DNA of 64,000 nucleotides from NCBI RefSeq assembly GCF_030372275.1, contig NZ_JAUDDJ010000001.1, one strand, 5' to 3'. Below are positions 17,421 to 25,698 of this stretch, in pieces. Positions within the stretch are counted from its first letter, which is position 1. The number at the start of each line of letters is the position of its first letter. The notes beneath the pieces are model-generated. The model worked only from the letters and a program-made list of their open reading frames with translations, made no database searches and was not told where the DNA came from. This DNA comes from Lawsonibacter sp900766145 (GTDB lineage: Bacteria > Bacillota > Clostridia > Oscillospirales > Oscillospiraceae). A program made the position numbers and the translations under genes.

Positions 17421-17450
17421 GAAAAACCGCCTGTTTAGGCGGTTTTTCTT
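17421..17450 (+). terminator. Terminator of the tRNA-Pro locus
   Basis: An 11-bp stem (GAAAAACCGCC with its complement, 17421-17448) and a T-rich tail. From here to 17,538 nothing recognisable is present; the island repeat begins at 17,539-17,555. Confidence 0.85.
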
Positions 17451-17707
17451 CGTTTTTTGTTCTGGCTTTTGTGTTTAAGGCGATTGCTGTTCAGCGGTGG
17501 TTTCAGGGGAAGAAAAGCGACTGGAGCATGAGTAAGGATAGCCGCTGAAACTGACAAATCCCTAACTCATCCCTAACAGGAAAATTTCCGCATTTTCGCC
17601 GTTTCTATCAGCGCCGTTGTCGGCGACTCCTGATCGTATGTCTACGCTGTGTAGGTCGTGAAGCAGGATCCCTCCTGCTATAAGTCAATCTTTGACCTAT
17701 CTTAAAT

Positions 17708-18070
17708 TCAATAGAGCGTCCACCAGTATTCGAACACTTTGCGATACTGGTTGCCCTTCTTTGATAGGCCGAAATACTTACGGACCTTTCGATTGGATCT
17801 TCGCTTCAGATACTGTTGACGATCGCTGGACTTCATATACTGAATATGCAGTCCGGAATGAAGTAACGTTCTTAATCTCTCATAGTCTCCCATGATATAC
17901 CCCATGTTTGGTGCATACCTGCTGTGTTGAATGAGAAACAGAAGATGGTCTGAGTGCCTGACACACTGGGTGCGGCGATATTGGCGACCGGAACGTCGGC
18001 CGCATCCAGGCTCGTTTTTAGTAGATTCCAAGATCTCGGTGATCCGCTTGTTTAACTCTTGCTCTGTCAT
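17708..18070 (-). CDS. Hypothetical basic protein, 120 aa (repeat copy A)
   Basis: Start at ATG 18070 (MTEQELNKRITEILES) with AGGAAGA seven bases upstream; the longer frame has no ribosome site. The C-terminal third is rich in R, K and Y (YLKRRSNRKVRKYFGLSKKG...), suggesting nucleic-acid contact. The copy in repeat B (53,280-53,642) differs at a handful of residues. It overlaps the 58-aa gene upstream by 53 bases in another frame, so the two are probably co-expressed. I do not recognise a family. Confidence 0.6.
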   Translation of the reverse strand: MTEQELNKRITEILESTKNEPGCGRRSGRQYRRTQCVRHSDHLLFLIQHSRYAPNMGYIMGDYERLRTLLHSGLHIQYMKSSDRQQYLKRRSNRKVRKYFGLSKKGNQYRKVFEYWWTLY

Positions 18071-18194
18071 AAATCTTCCTGCTCTGTACGGTCCGGGTGA
18101 TAGGGTTGACCCCGTGCCAGGAGCCACGCTGTTTCGCGTGGTATTCCCGCCGGGCTTTCTTACTGCGTTTGTCCAATGGAATCAACTGCGTCAC
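18018..18194 (-). CDS. Small basic protein, 58 aa (repeat copy A)
   Basis: A GTG start at 18194 follows AAGGAGATGATCAGCT (AGGAG, 9-base spacing). The product (VTQLIPLDKRSKKARREYHA...QRGSWHGVNP) belongs to a short, very basic family that I recall from Firmicute mobile elements (DKRSKKAQREYxAKQRGSWxGxNPVTR). No function is established. It is preserved in both 2.5-kb copies (the second at 53,590-53,766) at the same position. Its tail overlaps the following 120-aa frame. Confidence 0.65.
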   Translation of the reverse strand: MTQLIPLDKRSKKARREYHAKQRGSWHGVNPITRTVQSRKIYDRARVKQADHRDLGIY

Positions 18195-18417
18195 AGCTGA
18201 TCATCTCCTTCTTTTTGTCTTGGTGTGATCACCCCAGAGGGCATAGCGCAGCAATAGCTGGCTGATATACTGATGGCACCGTGAATGTTCCCATAGTAGA
18301 CTCCTCTATAACGATTTCATTACAAATGGCAAAGATCACTTGCTATTTCAGAGCAAATCAGGTATGCTAAGATACTCCGCTGAAGCGGAGACATCCTGAT
18401 GAATGGAGGCGATCCAT

Positions 18418-18756
18418 ATGTCCATGATTCAGTTTCCTGTCATCGATCCTGTGGCTACCGGGGCGAATATCTGCCGACTCCGGAAGGATCGCGGCCTGAC
18501 AGTCCGAGATCTCCAGCACTATTTCGGATTTGAGGAGCCGCAAGCCATCTACAAATGGCAACGGGGCCAGAGCCTTCCCAGTGTAGATAACCTCTATGCA
18601 CTGAGCGCTTTGCTCCAGGTGCCGATGAACGAGATCATCATCTCCACTTCTCATATCGTTTCTTTGGAGCAGCAGGCAGCCGCCTGCTGCTCAGGTCTTT
18701 TTATGTGGAAATTTCTTCAGGTACAGTGGGCATGGCAGAATTTCAAAACCGCTTAG
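18418..18756 (+). CDS. XRE-type HTH regulator, 112 aa (repeat copy A)
   Basis: ATG 18418 is placed eight bases after GGAGG. The HTH spans about residues 10-65 (GANICRLRKDRGLTVRDLQHYFGFEEPQAIYKWQRGQSLPSVDNLYALSALL has the complete five-helix pattern, quoted here only as a landmark). The tail is Cys/Ala-rich. It lies between the divergent small genes and the 213-aa gene of the repeat and probably controls them. A hairpin CTCCGC-TGAA-GCGGAG (18375-18390) precedes the ribosome site. Copy B is nearly identical. Confidence 0.85.
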   Translation: MSMIQFPVIDPVATGANICRLRKDRGLTVRDLQHYFGFEEPQAIYKWQRGQSLPSVDNLYALSALLQVPMNEIIISTSHIVSLEQQAAACCSGLFMWKFLQVQWAWQNFKTA

Positions 18757-19118
18757 ATCCTTATCCGCCTGTGACCATAGGCCTGCCGCGATCCTACTGG
18801 ACGACCGCAGCCCTTGTGTGAACAAGCGACTTCATAAATAGAATATCACGCCATTATGGCAAGTATCAGAGAAGCATAAGGTCGAATTCTGCTTTTGACA
18901 ATGGATATGTGTTAGAAATAGCAGTATTTCAGTGGACGAGGATGGAGGCGACTGACGAGCCTTCCACAATGAGTTATGAGCTCATGTTGCATTCATCAGA
19001 TGCAGTCCATTCTTTGCCGGGGAGTGCGCAGCATCATAATTCATCTGCGCCTGAACCGATCATCACCGCCTATCCATTCTGCCACGCCCACCACGCCTGA
19101 AGGGTGTGGTGGCGGCAT
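18757..19118. other. Non-coding spacer of repeat copy A
   Basis: Between the XRE gene and the convergent 213-aa gene. It holds a hairpin just beyond the 213-aa stop (about 19,085-19,113, CACCAC arms) that may end that transcript. A 63-codon plus-strand frame (18,909-19,100) is present in both copies but lacks a ribosome site, so I do not call it a gene. Confidence 0.5.
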
Positions 19119-19760
19119 TTATGCAGCCGTGCTCTTTTCGATGAAGTCGCTGAGGATGTCCTCAAAGCTGTCATTCATGTCAAATGGCGTCTCATAGGAT
19201 ACCTCGGTGTTGACCAGACACTTGTCCAGGGACATGGAGATCTCGTCGGCCTTCTTGCTGAGCGCCGTAGCCATGCCCCGGATCTTGTTCCGGTCAAAAT
19301 CGATGGTGGTAACCTGCGTGGCATCACATCGGTAGGAGACCTGGTTTCCCTCGCCGTTGAATCGGAAGCCAGAGCCTCCGCCGGCAATGGTCTTTTCGCT
19401 GTTGCGAAGCATGGACATGTGGCGGAATACCTCAGCCAGATCCTGACGCTGCCGGTTCAGGCCCACCTCGCTGTCCATATCCAAATCCAAAGAGTTCTTG
19501 GCAGTATGGATAGCCCGGCACAATTTCTCCCGCTCCTCCAGCAGGGACATGAGGAAGGCGGCTACCTCGTTGGCATGGCCGGCATACTCACTGGGAGCCG
19601 CTTCCTCCACTACAGCATCCTGGGTATCGGACATGACCTTGCTCCGAAGATGTGTGGTCTTGACCTTGACGATATTGCGCCGATCCTCAAGAATGGCAGT
19701 GGCCTCACACATCAGAGCTTTCAGTTTATTCTGAAATCGAAACGCATCTTTCATATTCAT
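19119..19760 (-). CDS. Hypothetical protein, 213 aa (repeat copy A)
   Basis: Start MNMKDAFRFQNKLKAL with GAGGTATGATCC upstream. The protein is soluble and mostly helical with heptad-like stretches (about residues 60-120 and 160-190), no signal peptide or membrane segment. It is the best-conserved gene of the 2.5-kb repeat (copy B differs at roughly a dozen residues, mostly conservative), which argues for selection. Residues 1-14 resemble the C-terminus of mobilization protein MobC at 41,526 (FQDAFRFQKRIEE), perhaps a shared helical tail. The function is unknown; it may be a structural protein of the element. Confidence 0.75.
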   Translation of the reverse strand: MNMKDAFRFQNKLKALMCEATAILEDRRNIVKVKTTHLRSKVMSDTQDAVVEEAAPSEYAGHANEVAAFLMSLLEEREKLCRAIHTAKNSLDLDMDSEVGLNRQRQDLAEVFRHMSMLRNSEKTIAGGGSGFRFNGEGNQVSYRCDATQVTTIDFDRNKIRGMATALSKKADEISMSLDKCLVNTEVSYETPFDMNDSFEDILSDFIEKSTAA

Positions 19761-19887
19761 GGATCATACCTCCTCATATCACTCCCCGGCGGAACAATTC
19801 GATGGGTCAAGCATACTCCAAACTCGATCAGTTGTCATTGAACTGCTGGTTGAATATGGACAGGCATGCTTTTTATGCTTGCCTGTG

Positions 19888-20019
19888 ATAAACAAGGAAG
19901 TGGACTTTATTGCTACTAATGCAGAGGAAAAACGGTATATCCAAGCGACCGAGTCCATGAATAAGCCGACCACCCGCGAGCGGGAACTGGCTCCACCGCG
20001 CATAATCCGGGACAACTAC
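19888..20019 (+). pseudogene. Fragment of an AAA ATPase with DUF4143 (copy A)
   Basis: Forty-four codons read INKEVDFIATNAEEKRYIQA then TESMNKPTTRERELAP and IIRDNY, the typical C-terminal DUF4143 segment of standalone AAA ATPases (KEVDFIA...YIQV..S...ETREREL.PL..I.DNY). The preceding bases give a degraded match (VVIELLVEYG). There is no ATPase core nearby, so this is a relic. The same relic occurs at 55,459-55,590. Confidence 0.75.
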
Positions 20020-20058
20020 GCGCTTTTGTTATGCCCTCTTTTATGGTGTATGTGTTTA

Positions 20059-20616
20059 TTAAAACCGCCTCCGGGATGAAAACCGGAGACGGCTGCATTT
20101 GGGTGCCTTAATCCGCTCCTTGACCGCCTGCTTCAGCGCCGAGGAGAGCACCATGTGGATGCGCCGCACCGTGCTTCCAGACAGGGCCGTGTCAGTCTTT
20201 TTCTCGAACCGCTGCACTCGCCCGCTGGTCTTGGAATCGTTGTACATCTTCTGGATCTGGATGGCGGTGAGCCGTTTGAGTTTTACTCCTCCGATGGCCG
20301 GTACGATGTGATTTTCGATCATGTTCTCATAGGTCTTTGCGGTGTTGGGGCGGATCACAGGCTTGCTGTAGGTTTCAAACCACAGCCGGCACCACTCCGC
20401 CACAGTATAGTCCTCGTTGTGGTTCACCGGGATGCCCCGGTTGTCCCGGATGGCCTTTGCCAGTTTCTCTTTGCACTCGGCCTGCGTCCGGGCGGACACG
20501 CTTTTCTGAATGGCGCGGCCGGTGCTGGGGTCGATGCCCTGGGTGTATCGGCCCTCCCAGCGGCCGTTGGGCTTTTTCCGGATGCTGCCCTCGCCGTTTG
20601 CTCGTTTCTTTGCCAT
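20059..20616 (-). pseudogene. Tyrosine recombinase, N-terminal half only (int fragment 1)
   Basis: ATG 20616 with AGGAGGG upstream; MAKKRANGEGSIRKKPNGRWEG-type AP2-like arm-binding domain, then the SAM-like core-binding domain ending in VRRIHMVLSSALKQAVKERI. The catalytic domain (R...HxxR...Y) is missing; after about residue 165 the frame runs into PKCSRLRF and stops. A terminator hairpin (20065-20092) sits right at the end, so the catalytic half may have been removed by an internal deletion rather than by the adjacent repeat. Confidence 0.85.
20065..20092 (-). terminator. Terminator-like hairpin after the integrase fragment
   Basis: CCGCCTCCGG and CCGGAGACGG (one mismatch) pair around an 8-base loop; on the minus strand TTTTAATAAA follows. 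Confidence 0.65.
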
Positions 20617-20689
20617 TGTTCATCCCTCCTATTACAATAAATTTGGACAGGAAAGCCGGGCAGCCAGTCCGGCTTTCTCTCCATCTCGT

Positions 20690-22200
20690 GCCTAAGCTAC
20701 AATAAGGGGAGCAACTGGCTGACCAATCCCTCCTTGGGCTTTTATGTCCGTTCGAAAGACTGTCAGCCATCCTCTTGTTGCAGCGTTCGATTTGAGCAGG
20801 TTGAGCCACCGGATGCCGGAGAGTTCGTGTCACCCAATAGATTGAATCGGCAGCGAGAAAAGATGGATTTCCGGTTGCAGATTCTTGGTATTGGAGGAAT
20901 GTGAATGAACTGCGTTGGCATCGATGTTTCCAAGGGCAAGAGCACGATTGCAGTCATGCGGCCCTTTGGAGAGGTAGTGGTTTCACCCTTTGAAGTGTGC
21001 CACACCGCCAGTGAACTGAGCGAGTTGGCAAGGCTGCTCAAAAGCCTGGACGGTGAGACTCGTGTGGTGATGGAATCCACGGGCAATTACCATGCGCCGG
21101 TGGCCTGGCTGCTCCACGGCGCGGGGCTTTATGTTTCCGTAGTCAATGCAATGCTGGTGCACGACTACGGGAACAACAGTTTAAGACGGGGCAAGACCGA
21201 CAAGAAGGATGCCGTGAAGCTGGCCAACTACGGTCTTGACCACTGGCTCACACTTCCGAGATATGTCCCGGAAGAGAATGCCCGGCTCATGCTGAAGACC
21301 TGCTACCGGCAGTACCAACAGTATTCCAAAGTACAGACCATGCTGAAAAACAACTTGATCTCCCTGCTGGACACCGCTTTCCCTGATGCAAACCGCCTGT
21401 TTACCAGTCCGCCCCGCGCCGATGGCAGCGAAAAGTGGGTGGACTTTGTAGCTGCTTTCTGGCATTGCGAATGTGTCTGTGGCCTGTCTAAGAAAGCCTT
21501 TACCGCCAAGTACCAGAAGTGCTGCAGAAAGCACGGCTACAATTTCAGTGAAGATAAGGCGCTGGACATTTATGTCTCCGCCTGTGGACGCTTCGGTGTC
21601 ATGCCGAAAACAAAGACGGCAAAACTTTTGGTAGAACAGGCCATTTCCCAACTCCAGGCAACTTCCGCCGCGTTAGCTGCTCTCAAACAGGAGATGCAGT
21701 CTCTGGCAGCTTCTCTGCCGGAGTATCCTGTAGTGATGGGGATGTTTGGTGTTGGCCCCACACTCGGCCCCCAACTCATAGCTGAAATTGGAGATGTGCG
21801 CCGTTTTCATTCCAAGAAAGCGCTGGTGGCCTTTGCGGGTATTGACGCCCCGCCCTACCAATCCGGCCAAATAGATGTCCGTAGCCGTAGCATTTCCAAG
21901 CGGGGATCTGCCTCCCTGCGCAGGACACTTTTTCTGGTGATGGGCGTCCTCCTGCAATGCGCTCCAATGGATGAGCCGGTCTACCAGTTCATGAACAAGA
22001 AACGCTCTGAGGGCAAGCCATACCGTGTCTACATGATGGCATCCGCCAACAAGTTCCTGCGCATCTACTACGCCTCTGTGAAAACCTATTTAGATTCTCT
22101 GGAGCACAACTAATTTTCGTGTCATACCATCTGGCTGGCCGCCGTTTCGATTTTGAGATGCTCAGCGGCTTGATTTTGTGTTGTCTTTTTGCCGCTCCCC
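20690..22200 (+). mobile_element. IS110-family insertion sequence (ends approximate)
   Basis: The IS110 transposase gene with about 200 bases of non-coding DNA before it and about 90 after. IS110 elements lack inverted repeats, so the ends cannot be placed by eye. It interrupts the interval between a tyrosine-recombinase fragment and its probable xis gene. In IS110-group elements the upstream non-coding part encodes the bridge RNA that pairs with target and donor DNA; 20,690-20,904 is the expected place here. Confidence 0.7.
20905..22113 (+). CDS. IS110-family transposase (DEDD, bridge-RNA-guided type)
   Basis: 402 aa. The N-terminal DEDD RuvC-like domain begins MNCVGIDVSKGKS (first Asp at residue 7), continues with MESTGNYH and DKKDAVKLA, and the C-terminal Tnp20 domain reads MGMFGVGPTLGPQLIAEIGD then SISKRGSASLRR with the catalytic serine region. 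It is full length and in frame, so the element may be active. The ribosome site TTGGAGGAATGTGA is close to the ATG. Known members recombine donor and target with a bridge RNA encoded beside the gene. Confidence 0.95.
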   Translation: MNCVGIDVSKGKSTIAVMRPFGEVVVSPFEVCHTASELSELARLLKSLDGETRVVMESTGNYHAPVAWLLHGAGLYVSVVNAMLVHDYGNNSLRRGKTDKKDAVKLANYGLDHWLTLPRYVPEENARLMLKTCYRQYQQYSKVQTMLKNNLISLLDTAFPDANRLFTSPPRADGSEKWVDFVAAFWHCECVCGLSKKAFTAKYQKCCRKHGYNFSEDKALDIYVSACGRFGVMPKTKTAKLLVEQAISQLQATSAALAALKQEMQSLAASLPEYPVVMGMFGVGPTLGPQLIAEIGDVRRFHSKKALVAFAGIDAPPYQSGQIDVRSRSISKRGSASLRRTLFLVMGVLLQCAPMDEPVYQFMNKKRSEGKPYRVYMMASANKFLRIYYASVKTYLDSLEHN

Positions 22201-22240
22201 CAAATCTGAAATTTCTACTTGACTTTTGTTAGCAGGTCTT

Positions 22241-22263
22241 TTGCAACACAAACAAATACCACA
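22241..22263 (+). repeat. 23-bp imperfect direct repeat, copy 1
   Basis: TTGCAACACAAACAAATACC plus ACA; matches 38,679-38,701 at 21 of 23 positions in the same orientation. The pair brackets 16.4 kb holding xis, mobA, mobC, the replication-type genes and the whole type I restriction operon. It could be an attachment-site pair. Confidence 0.6.
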
Positions 22264-22281
22264 GAATTTTTGAAATAGCCA

Positions 22282-22500
22282 CTAAAATATTTCCGTCTTT
22301 TTAGCCGCCTGCTCATCGATCCACGCCATGAACTTATCACGGGGGACAATGATCCGGCTGCCCAGGGTGATAGTGGGGAAATCCTGCCGGTGGGCAACCT
22401 CGTAGGCGTGGGCCAGTCCAATGCCCAGCACATCGGCCACATCCTGCACGGTCAGCATCAGAGGGAGTTCATTGAAAGAGTTATACTTGGATCGTTTCAT
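22282..22500 (-). CDS. Excisionase-type HTH protein, 72 aa
   Basis: Starts at ATG 22500 (MKRSKYNSFNELPLMLTVQD) with AAAGGA upstream. MerR/Xis-like winged helix: LTVQDVADVLGIGLAHAYEVAHRQDFPTI then GSRIIVPRDKFMAWID. Such proteins direct tyrosine-recombinase excision. The gene ends 180 bases from the IS110 transposase, and the integrase fragment lies beyond the IS, so the original xis-int pair was separated by the transposon. Confidence 0.85.
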   Translation of the reverse strand: MKRSKYNSFNELPLMLTVQDVADVLGIGLAHAYEVAHRQDFPTITLGSRIIVPRDKFMAWIDEQAAKKTEIF

Positions 22501-22569
22501 CGGATTCCTTTCTACCCTTCTCGCGGAAGGGGTTTTATTCTTTGTTTTGCGGCTCATATTCTGCGCCGC

Positions 22570-24516
22570 TTACATGGTCATTTCAGGCCACTGCTCCTCA
22601 TAGTCATCCGGTTTGTGGCCCATAGCAATCTTCTTCTCCTGGATCTTCCGCCTGAGTTTTCGATCCACCTGCTGGCCCATTGGGACGGCGGGCGGCACAG
22701 AGTTGTCTTGGAAGATCCTGCTCATGTGGTAGAGCAACTGAGTGACCGCCAGCATCACAGAGGGCGGATGGGGATCGTTTCTCTGCTCCAGGAAAAACTG
22801 AGCATACTGGTTTCCCTGAACCGCGGAACGGCTGAACCACATCATTGCCTGGGCCTGATCCCGTGGTAGGCCCTGTCCCGTCAGGTGCAGCTTGCCCATC
22901 ATGTACTGGGCGTACTGGTTTCCCGCCTCTGCCGATTTGGTGAACCAATCCGCCGCTCTTGTGGTGTCCTTGTTGACAGTGTTTCCCTCCAGATACTCTT
23001 TGCCCAGACGGTAAGCTGCGAAGTGGCTTCCGTTTTCCGCCGCCTGTTTCAGCCAGCGGATGCCCTTGTCCGTGTCCCGCACTTCCCAATCGCCAGAGAG
23101 AAGCAGCTTGCCAAGGGTGTACTGTGCTTCCGGCAGACCTTGTTTCGCCGCCTGGGTGAGCCAGTGCTTTGCCTTTCGGCTGTCCGGGATCAGCAGAGGG
23201 CCGTCCCGGTAGAGTTGGCCCAGCAAGTATTGGGCGTGGGGGTCACCTCGTCCGGCAAGCTGTTCCAATTCCTCGGCAGCCTGATCCCGGTCTGTCAAAG
23301 GAATGGCTTTGTTCTGGATGATCTGTTGCAATTCCCAGCAAGCGTAGGACTCACAATGCGCCGATGACGGCTCGTCTTGCTCAGCCAAGTCGTCATCCTC
23401 AAAGGTGATTTCTCCCACCCGTATCCGCTCTGCCTCCTGAATGACAGCGTTCTTGATCTGCCGGAACTCTTTTTCCTGGGACAGCTTTTTCTTCTCTCTG
23501 GGCTTGTCGTGGTAGTAGCTTTCCACCTCGCTTTGGAGGGCGCACCATTGGACATAGCAAGCTTTCACCGCTGGTATTTCCTTCAGCCTGTCCACCACCT
23601 CGTCCACGGTTTTCTTGACAGACTTGGGGATGTAGCCGTAGGACTTCTTGCCCTTGACCGTTTCCAGCTGACCGGCCAGCTGCGCCATCTTCTGATCGAT
23701 GGCAGGCTCTGTGCAGATACTCCGAGCCATCTCCTGGGTGAGTTTTCGGATGGCCCTGCGTGCCTCCCGCACCAACTCATCCCGCGCCTGGGACTTCTGT
23801 TCGTAGGTGTGAAGCATCTCCTGCTTGAAAATCTGATTGGTCAGTTGGGACTTGATTTTGCGGATACCCTCCCGCGTCAGGTATGCCTCCCCCGGCTCCG
23901 TCGACCACGCCATCATATGGACGTGTGGGTGCTCCCCCTCATCATGGTAGGCGGCGTACCAGCGGAAATGATTCGGCGGGATGTTCATAGCGGCGGCGAT
24001 GTCATTGCGGTTTGTCCGAAGCAAATTCATCCACGCCCCGGCATTGTCGTAGCCAAGCCGGGCGGCATCCTCACGTTTCAGGGAGATAATGTGGGTCCAC
24101 ACGTTGCCGGTGTAGTGATCCAACTCCCGCATGGCCTGCTCCAAGTTCACGCCGTCCTCGTCACTAAACAGGCCGTGGTCACCCAGCCGCTCCGCCCTGG
24201 GCCGTGTGGCAATGTACTTCATGTAGCCGTCTGACTGCTGGACTTGCGCCCAGTTTTCCTCCAGCGCCCTGGTGATGAATACCGAGGCGTTGGGCTTGGT
24301 GGGCTTAGATTCGTAGTCCAAATACTCACCCAGCTCCTTGGATGAAGGGAAATCCTTCACCAGTTTTCTGACCAGCTGCTCCTGTTTTCTGGTGGGAGGA
24401 CGGTCATCCGGGAGCAGTTCCACTCGCTCTCTGGTCCCGATGTACCGTAGGTAACCGCTGACAGAATTGTTCCCGCTGCACTTGAGGTATGGACTTTTCA
24501 GGATTAGTCTTGCCAC
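22570..24516 (-). CDS. mobA: MobA/MobL-type relaxase (MobP3-like) with Sel1 repeats
   Basis: 648 aa. The N-terminal relaxase domain carries the metal-binding histidine cluster HDEGEHPHVHMM (191-202) and a GYMKYIATRPRAERLGDHGLF region typical of Clostridial MobP relaxases. From about residue 400 to 590 there are four or five Sel1/TPR-like repeats (DPHAQYLLGQLYRDG, LPEAQYTLGKLLLSG, NQYAQYMMGKLHLTG), giving a protein-binding solenoid. It nicks at oriT so that a conjugative helper can move the element. It overlaps mobC by 13 bases. The catalytic Tyr cannot be assigned by eye. Confidence 0.9.
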   Translation of the reverse strand: MARLILKSPYLKCSGNNSVSGYLRYIGTRERVELLPDDRPPTRKQEQLVRKLVKDFPSSKELGEYLDYESKPTKPNASVFITRALEENWAQVQQSDGYMKYIATRPRAERLGDHGLFSDEDGVNLEQAMRELDHYTGNVWTHIISLKREDAARLGYDNAGAWMNLLRTNRNDIAAAMNIPPNHFRWYAAYHDEGEHPHVHMMAWSTEPGEAYLTREGIRKIKSQLTNQIFKQEMLHTYEQKSQARDELVREARRAIRKLTQEMARSICTEPAIDQKMAQLAGQLETVKGKKSYGYIPKSVKKTVDEVVDRLKEIPAVKACYVQWCALQSEVESYYHDKPREKKKLSQEKEFRQIKNAVIQEAERIRVGEITFEDDDLAEQDEPSSAHCESYACWELQQIIQNKAIPLTDRDQAAEELEQLAGRGDPHAQYLLGQLYRDGPLLIPDSRKAKHWLTQAAKQGLPEAQYTLGKLLLSGDWEVRDTDKGIRWLKQAAENGSHFAAYRLGKEYLEGNTVNKDTTRAADWFTKSAEAGNQYAQYMMGKLHLTGQGLPRDQAQAMMWFSRSAVQGNQYAQFFLEQRNDPHPPSVMLAVTQLLYHMSRIFQDNSVPPAVPMGQQVDRKLRRKIQEKKIAMGHKPDDYEEQWPEMTM

Positions 24517-24923
24517 TCATCGCCCTCCTCCCAGGCACCCCGCACACGCTGCTCCAGCGAGACACGGCCATTGGTTTTCTTCACATTGTTGACGCTCTCC
24601 GCCCGCCGCCGGCGGAGATCTTCTCCGCTGAATTGATAGGCATCGGCGAGGATACCGGCCACCATGTCCTGCTCCACCGCCTGCCGGAAGGCGATAGAGG
24701 ACAGCCGCTCCTCCAGCTGTCCCAGCCGCCCGTCCAGGTAGGACTTGATGGAGGTGGGGAGGAACAGGCCAGCATTGTTGGCACTGAGGTAGTCCAGATA
24801 GAAGTCCACCGCCCGCTCAATGAAGGCGGTCATGCTCCGGCTTCCGTCCTCCTGAAACCGGCGCTCCAGAATAGCTTTCTTTTCCGGGGTGAGATAGAAG
24901 GCGAATCTCTCTTTTTTGCCCAT
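24504..24923 (-). CDS. mobC: MobC-like relaxosome accessory protein
   Basis: 139 aa with an N-terminal ribbon-helix-helix-like segment (MGKKERFAFYLTPEKKAILERRFQ...SRSMTAFIERAVDFYLDYL) and a helical tail containing NNVKKTNG. It overlaps the relaxase gene by 13 bases in the usual mobC-mobA order. It should bind oriT and help the relaxase open the strand. The second module in this window has an equivalent (41,526-41,942) of the same size. Confidence 0.85.
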   Translation of the reverse strand: MGKKERFAFYLTPEKKAILERRFQEDGSRSMTAFIERAVDFYLDYLSANNAGLFLPTSIKSYLDGRLGQLEERLSSIAFRQAVEQDMVAGILADAYQFSGEDLRRRRAESVNNVKKTNGRVSLEQRVRGAWEEGDEWQD

Positions 24924-25052
24924 AAACTGCTCCTTTCCGGGGCGTGACCCCTATTTTTTCGTTATGGCAGTAGGAGTTCGGGGATTGTGACCACAAACGT
25001 GATCCCCGCCGCCTGTTTTTGACCCCACTTTTGATACACCCCAAACCCCCGT

Positions 25053-25075
25053 AACTGCCCGCACTGCGGGCAGTT
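25053..25075. repeat. oriT-like palindrome, module 1
   Basis: AACTGCCCGCA-C-TGCGGGCAGTT, a perfect 11-bp inverted repeat around one base, lies 130 bases upstream of mobC in a 349-bp gap without genes. Module 2 has CCGCCCGCA-C-TGCGGGCGG at the same relative place. Conservation of the core GCCCGCACTGCGGGC while flanks differ points to the relaxosome recognition site. Confidence 0.65.
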
Positions 25076-25214
25076 GTGACCGGCCGGAGGACCCACCGGC
25101 GACCCCGGCTTTTATCCTGCTTTCCCTTTCGTCCTTCGGTTCCGCTCCAAAAGGGCCGGAAGCCTTGTGCCGCAACGCCTCCCACAACCGGCCCACACCG
25201 GCCTGAGACCCGCC

Positions 25215-25241
25215 GGGAGGGGCAGGGACTCTGCCCCTCCC
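25215..25241. repeat. Second hairpin of the mob intergenic region, module 1
   Basis: An 11-bp stem GGGAGGGGCAG with its complement around GGACT. Module 2 has a matching hairpin (42,241-42,266) with the same AGGGACTCTGCCC centre, each followed by GGGCACACAGC. It may mark the end of the upstream gene or be part of oriT; there is no T-tract. Confidence 0.6.
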
Positions 25242-25272
25242 ACAATCGGGGCACACAGCGGCCCACAGGCGG

Positions 25273-25698
25273 TCACGCAGGGCTTTCCTGCTTCTGCAGG
25301 AGTTTCGCTACACGCTGACGCTCTGCGGCCAACTCCAGTTCCGTCAACTGCCGCTCGTAGAACAATTCGATTGCCGCCTGGATCGGACAGATGGTGTAAA
25401 GCAGGTTCCCGTTGAGGGGCCTGCCGTCTTTGCTCCGCACCATCGTCGGCTCGGTGCGGATGAGACCTTTCTCCTCCAGGCTACGCACATACTTGCTCAC
25501 GGTGTTCTCACTCATACCCAGCGCCTTGCCGATGGTCTTGTAACTGGGGTAGCACTGGTAGGTTTCTCTGTCCTCAATGCTCAGCAAGTAGCAGTAGATG
25601 GAGATCTCCGGGTAACTGAGACCGATGTGAAAAACTTCGTTGGGGACCTTGAAATAGTTTTTGTTGGGATCTCGTTTGGGCCACGGTTGAAACTTCAT
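25273..25698 (-). CDS. HTH replication-initiator-like protein, module 1
   Basis: 140 aa from ATG 25698 (MKFQPWPKRDPNKNYFKVPNEVF), with GGAGGTG upstream and an ATGA overlap with the preceding gene. The winged helix is YPSYKTIGKALGMSENTVSKYVRSLEEKGLI. The PKRDPxKNYFxxPNExF opening is shared with the protein at 42,651 (about half the residues identical) and with small RepA-N/HTH proteins of Clostridial elements. It may start element replication or regulate the mob genes. Confidence 0.8.
   Translation of the reverse strand: MKFQPWPKRDPNKNYFKVPNEVFHIGLSYPEISIYCYLLSIEDRETYQCYPSYKTIGKALGMSENTVSKYVRSLEEKGLIRTEPTMVRSKDGRPLNGNLLYTICPIQAAIELFYERQLTELELAAERQRVAKLLQKQESPA

Larger units (their letters stand above)
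17555..20058. repeat. Large direct repeat, copy A (2.5 kb)
   Basis: This block matches 53,128-55,629 in the same orientation with a few per cent of scattered base differences and almost no indels. It begins with CAAATCCCTAACTCATCCC (weaker similarity reaches back to 17,539) and ends at TATGGTGTATG-GTTTA. Each copy holds, in order, a 120-aa gene and a 58-aa gene (minus), an XRE regulator (plus), a 213-aa gene (minus) and a fragment of an AAA/DUF4143 ATPase (plus). No transposase lies inside and no terminal inverted repeats are seen. It can support homologous excision of about 35.6 kb. Confidence 0.95.

Noticed and set aside
18375..18390. Hairpin CTCCGC-TGAA-GCGGAG as a terminator
   Set aside because: It has no T-tract and lies just before the XRE ribosome site; if functional it is more likely part of the leader.
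18909..19100. 63-codon plus-strand frame present in both repeat copies
   Set aside because: No ribosome site and its conservation is explained by the overall repeat identity.
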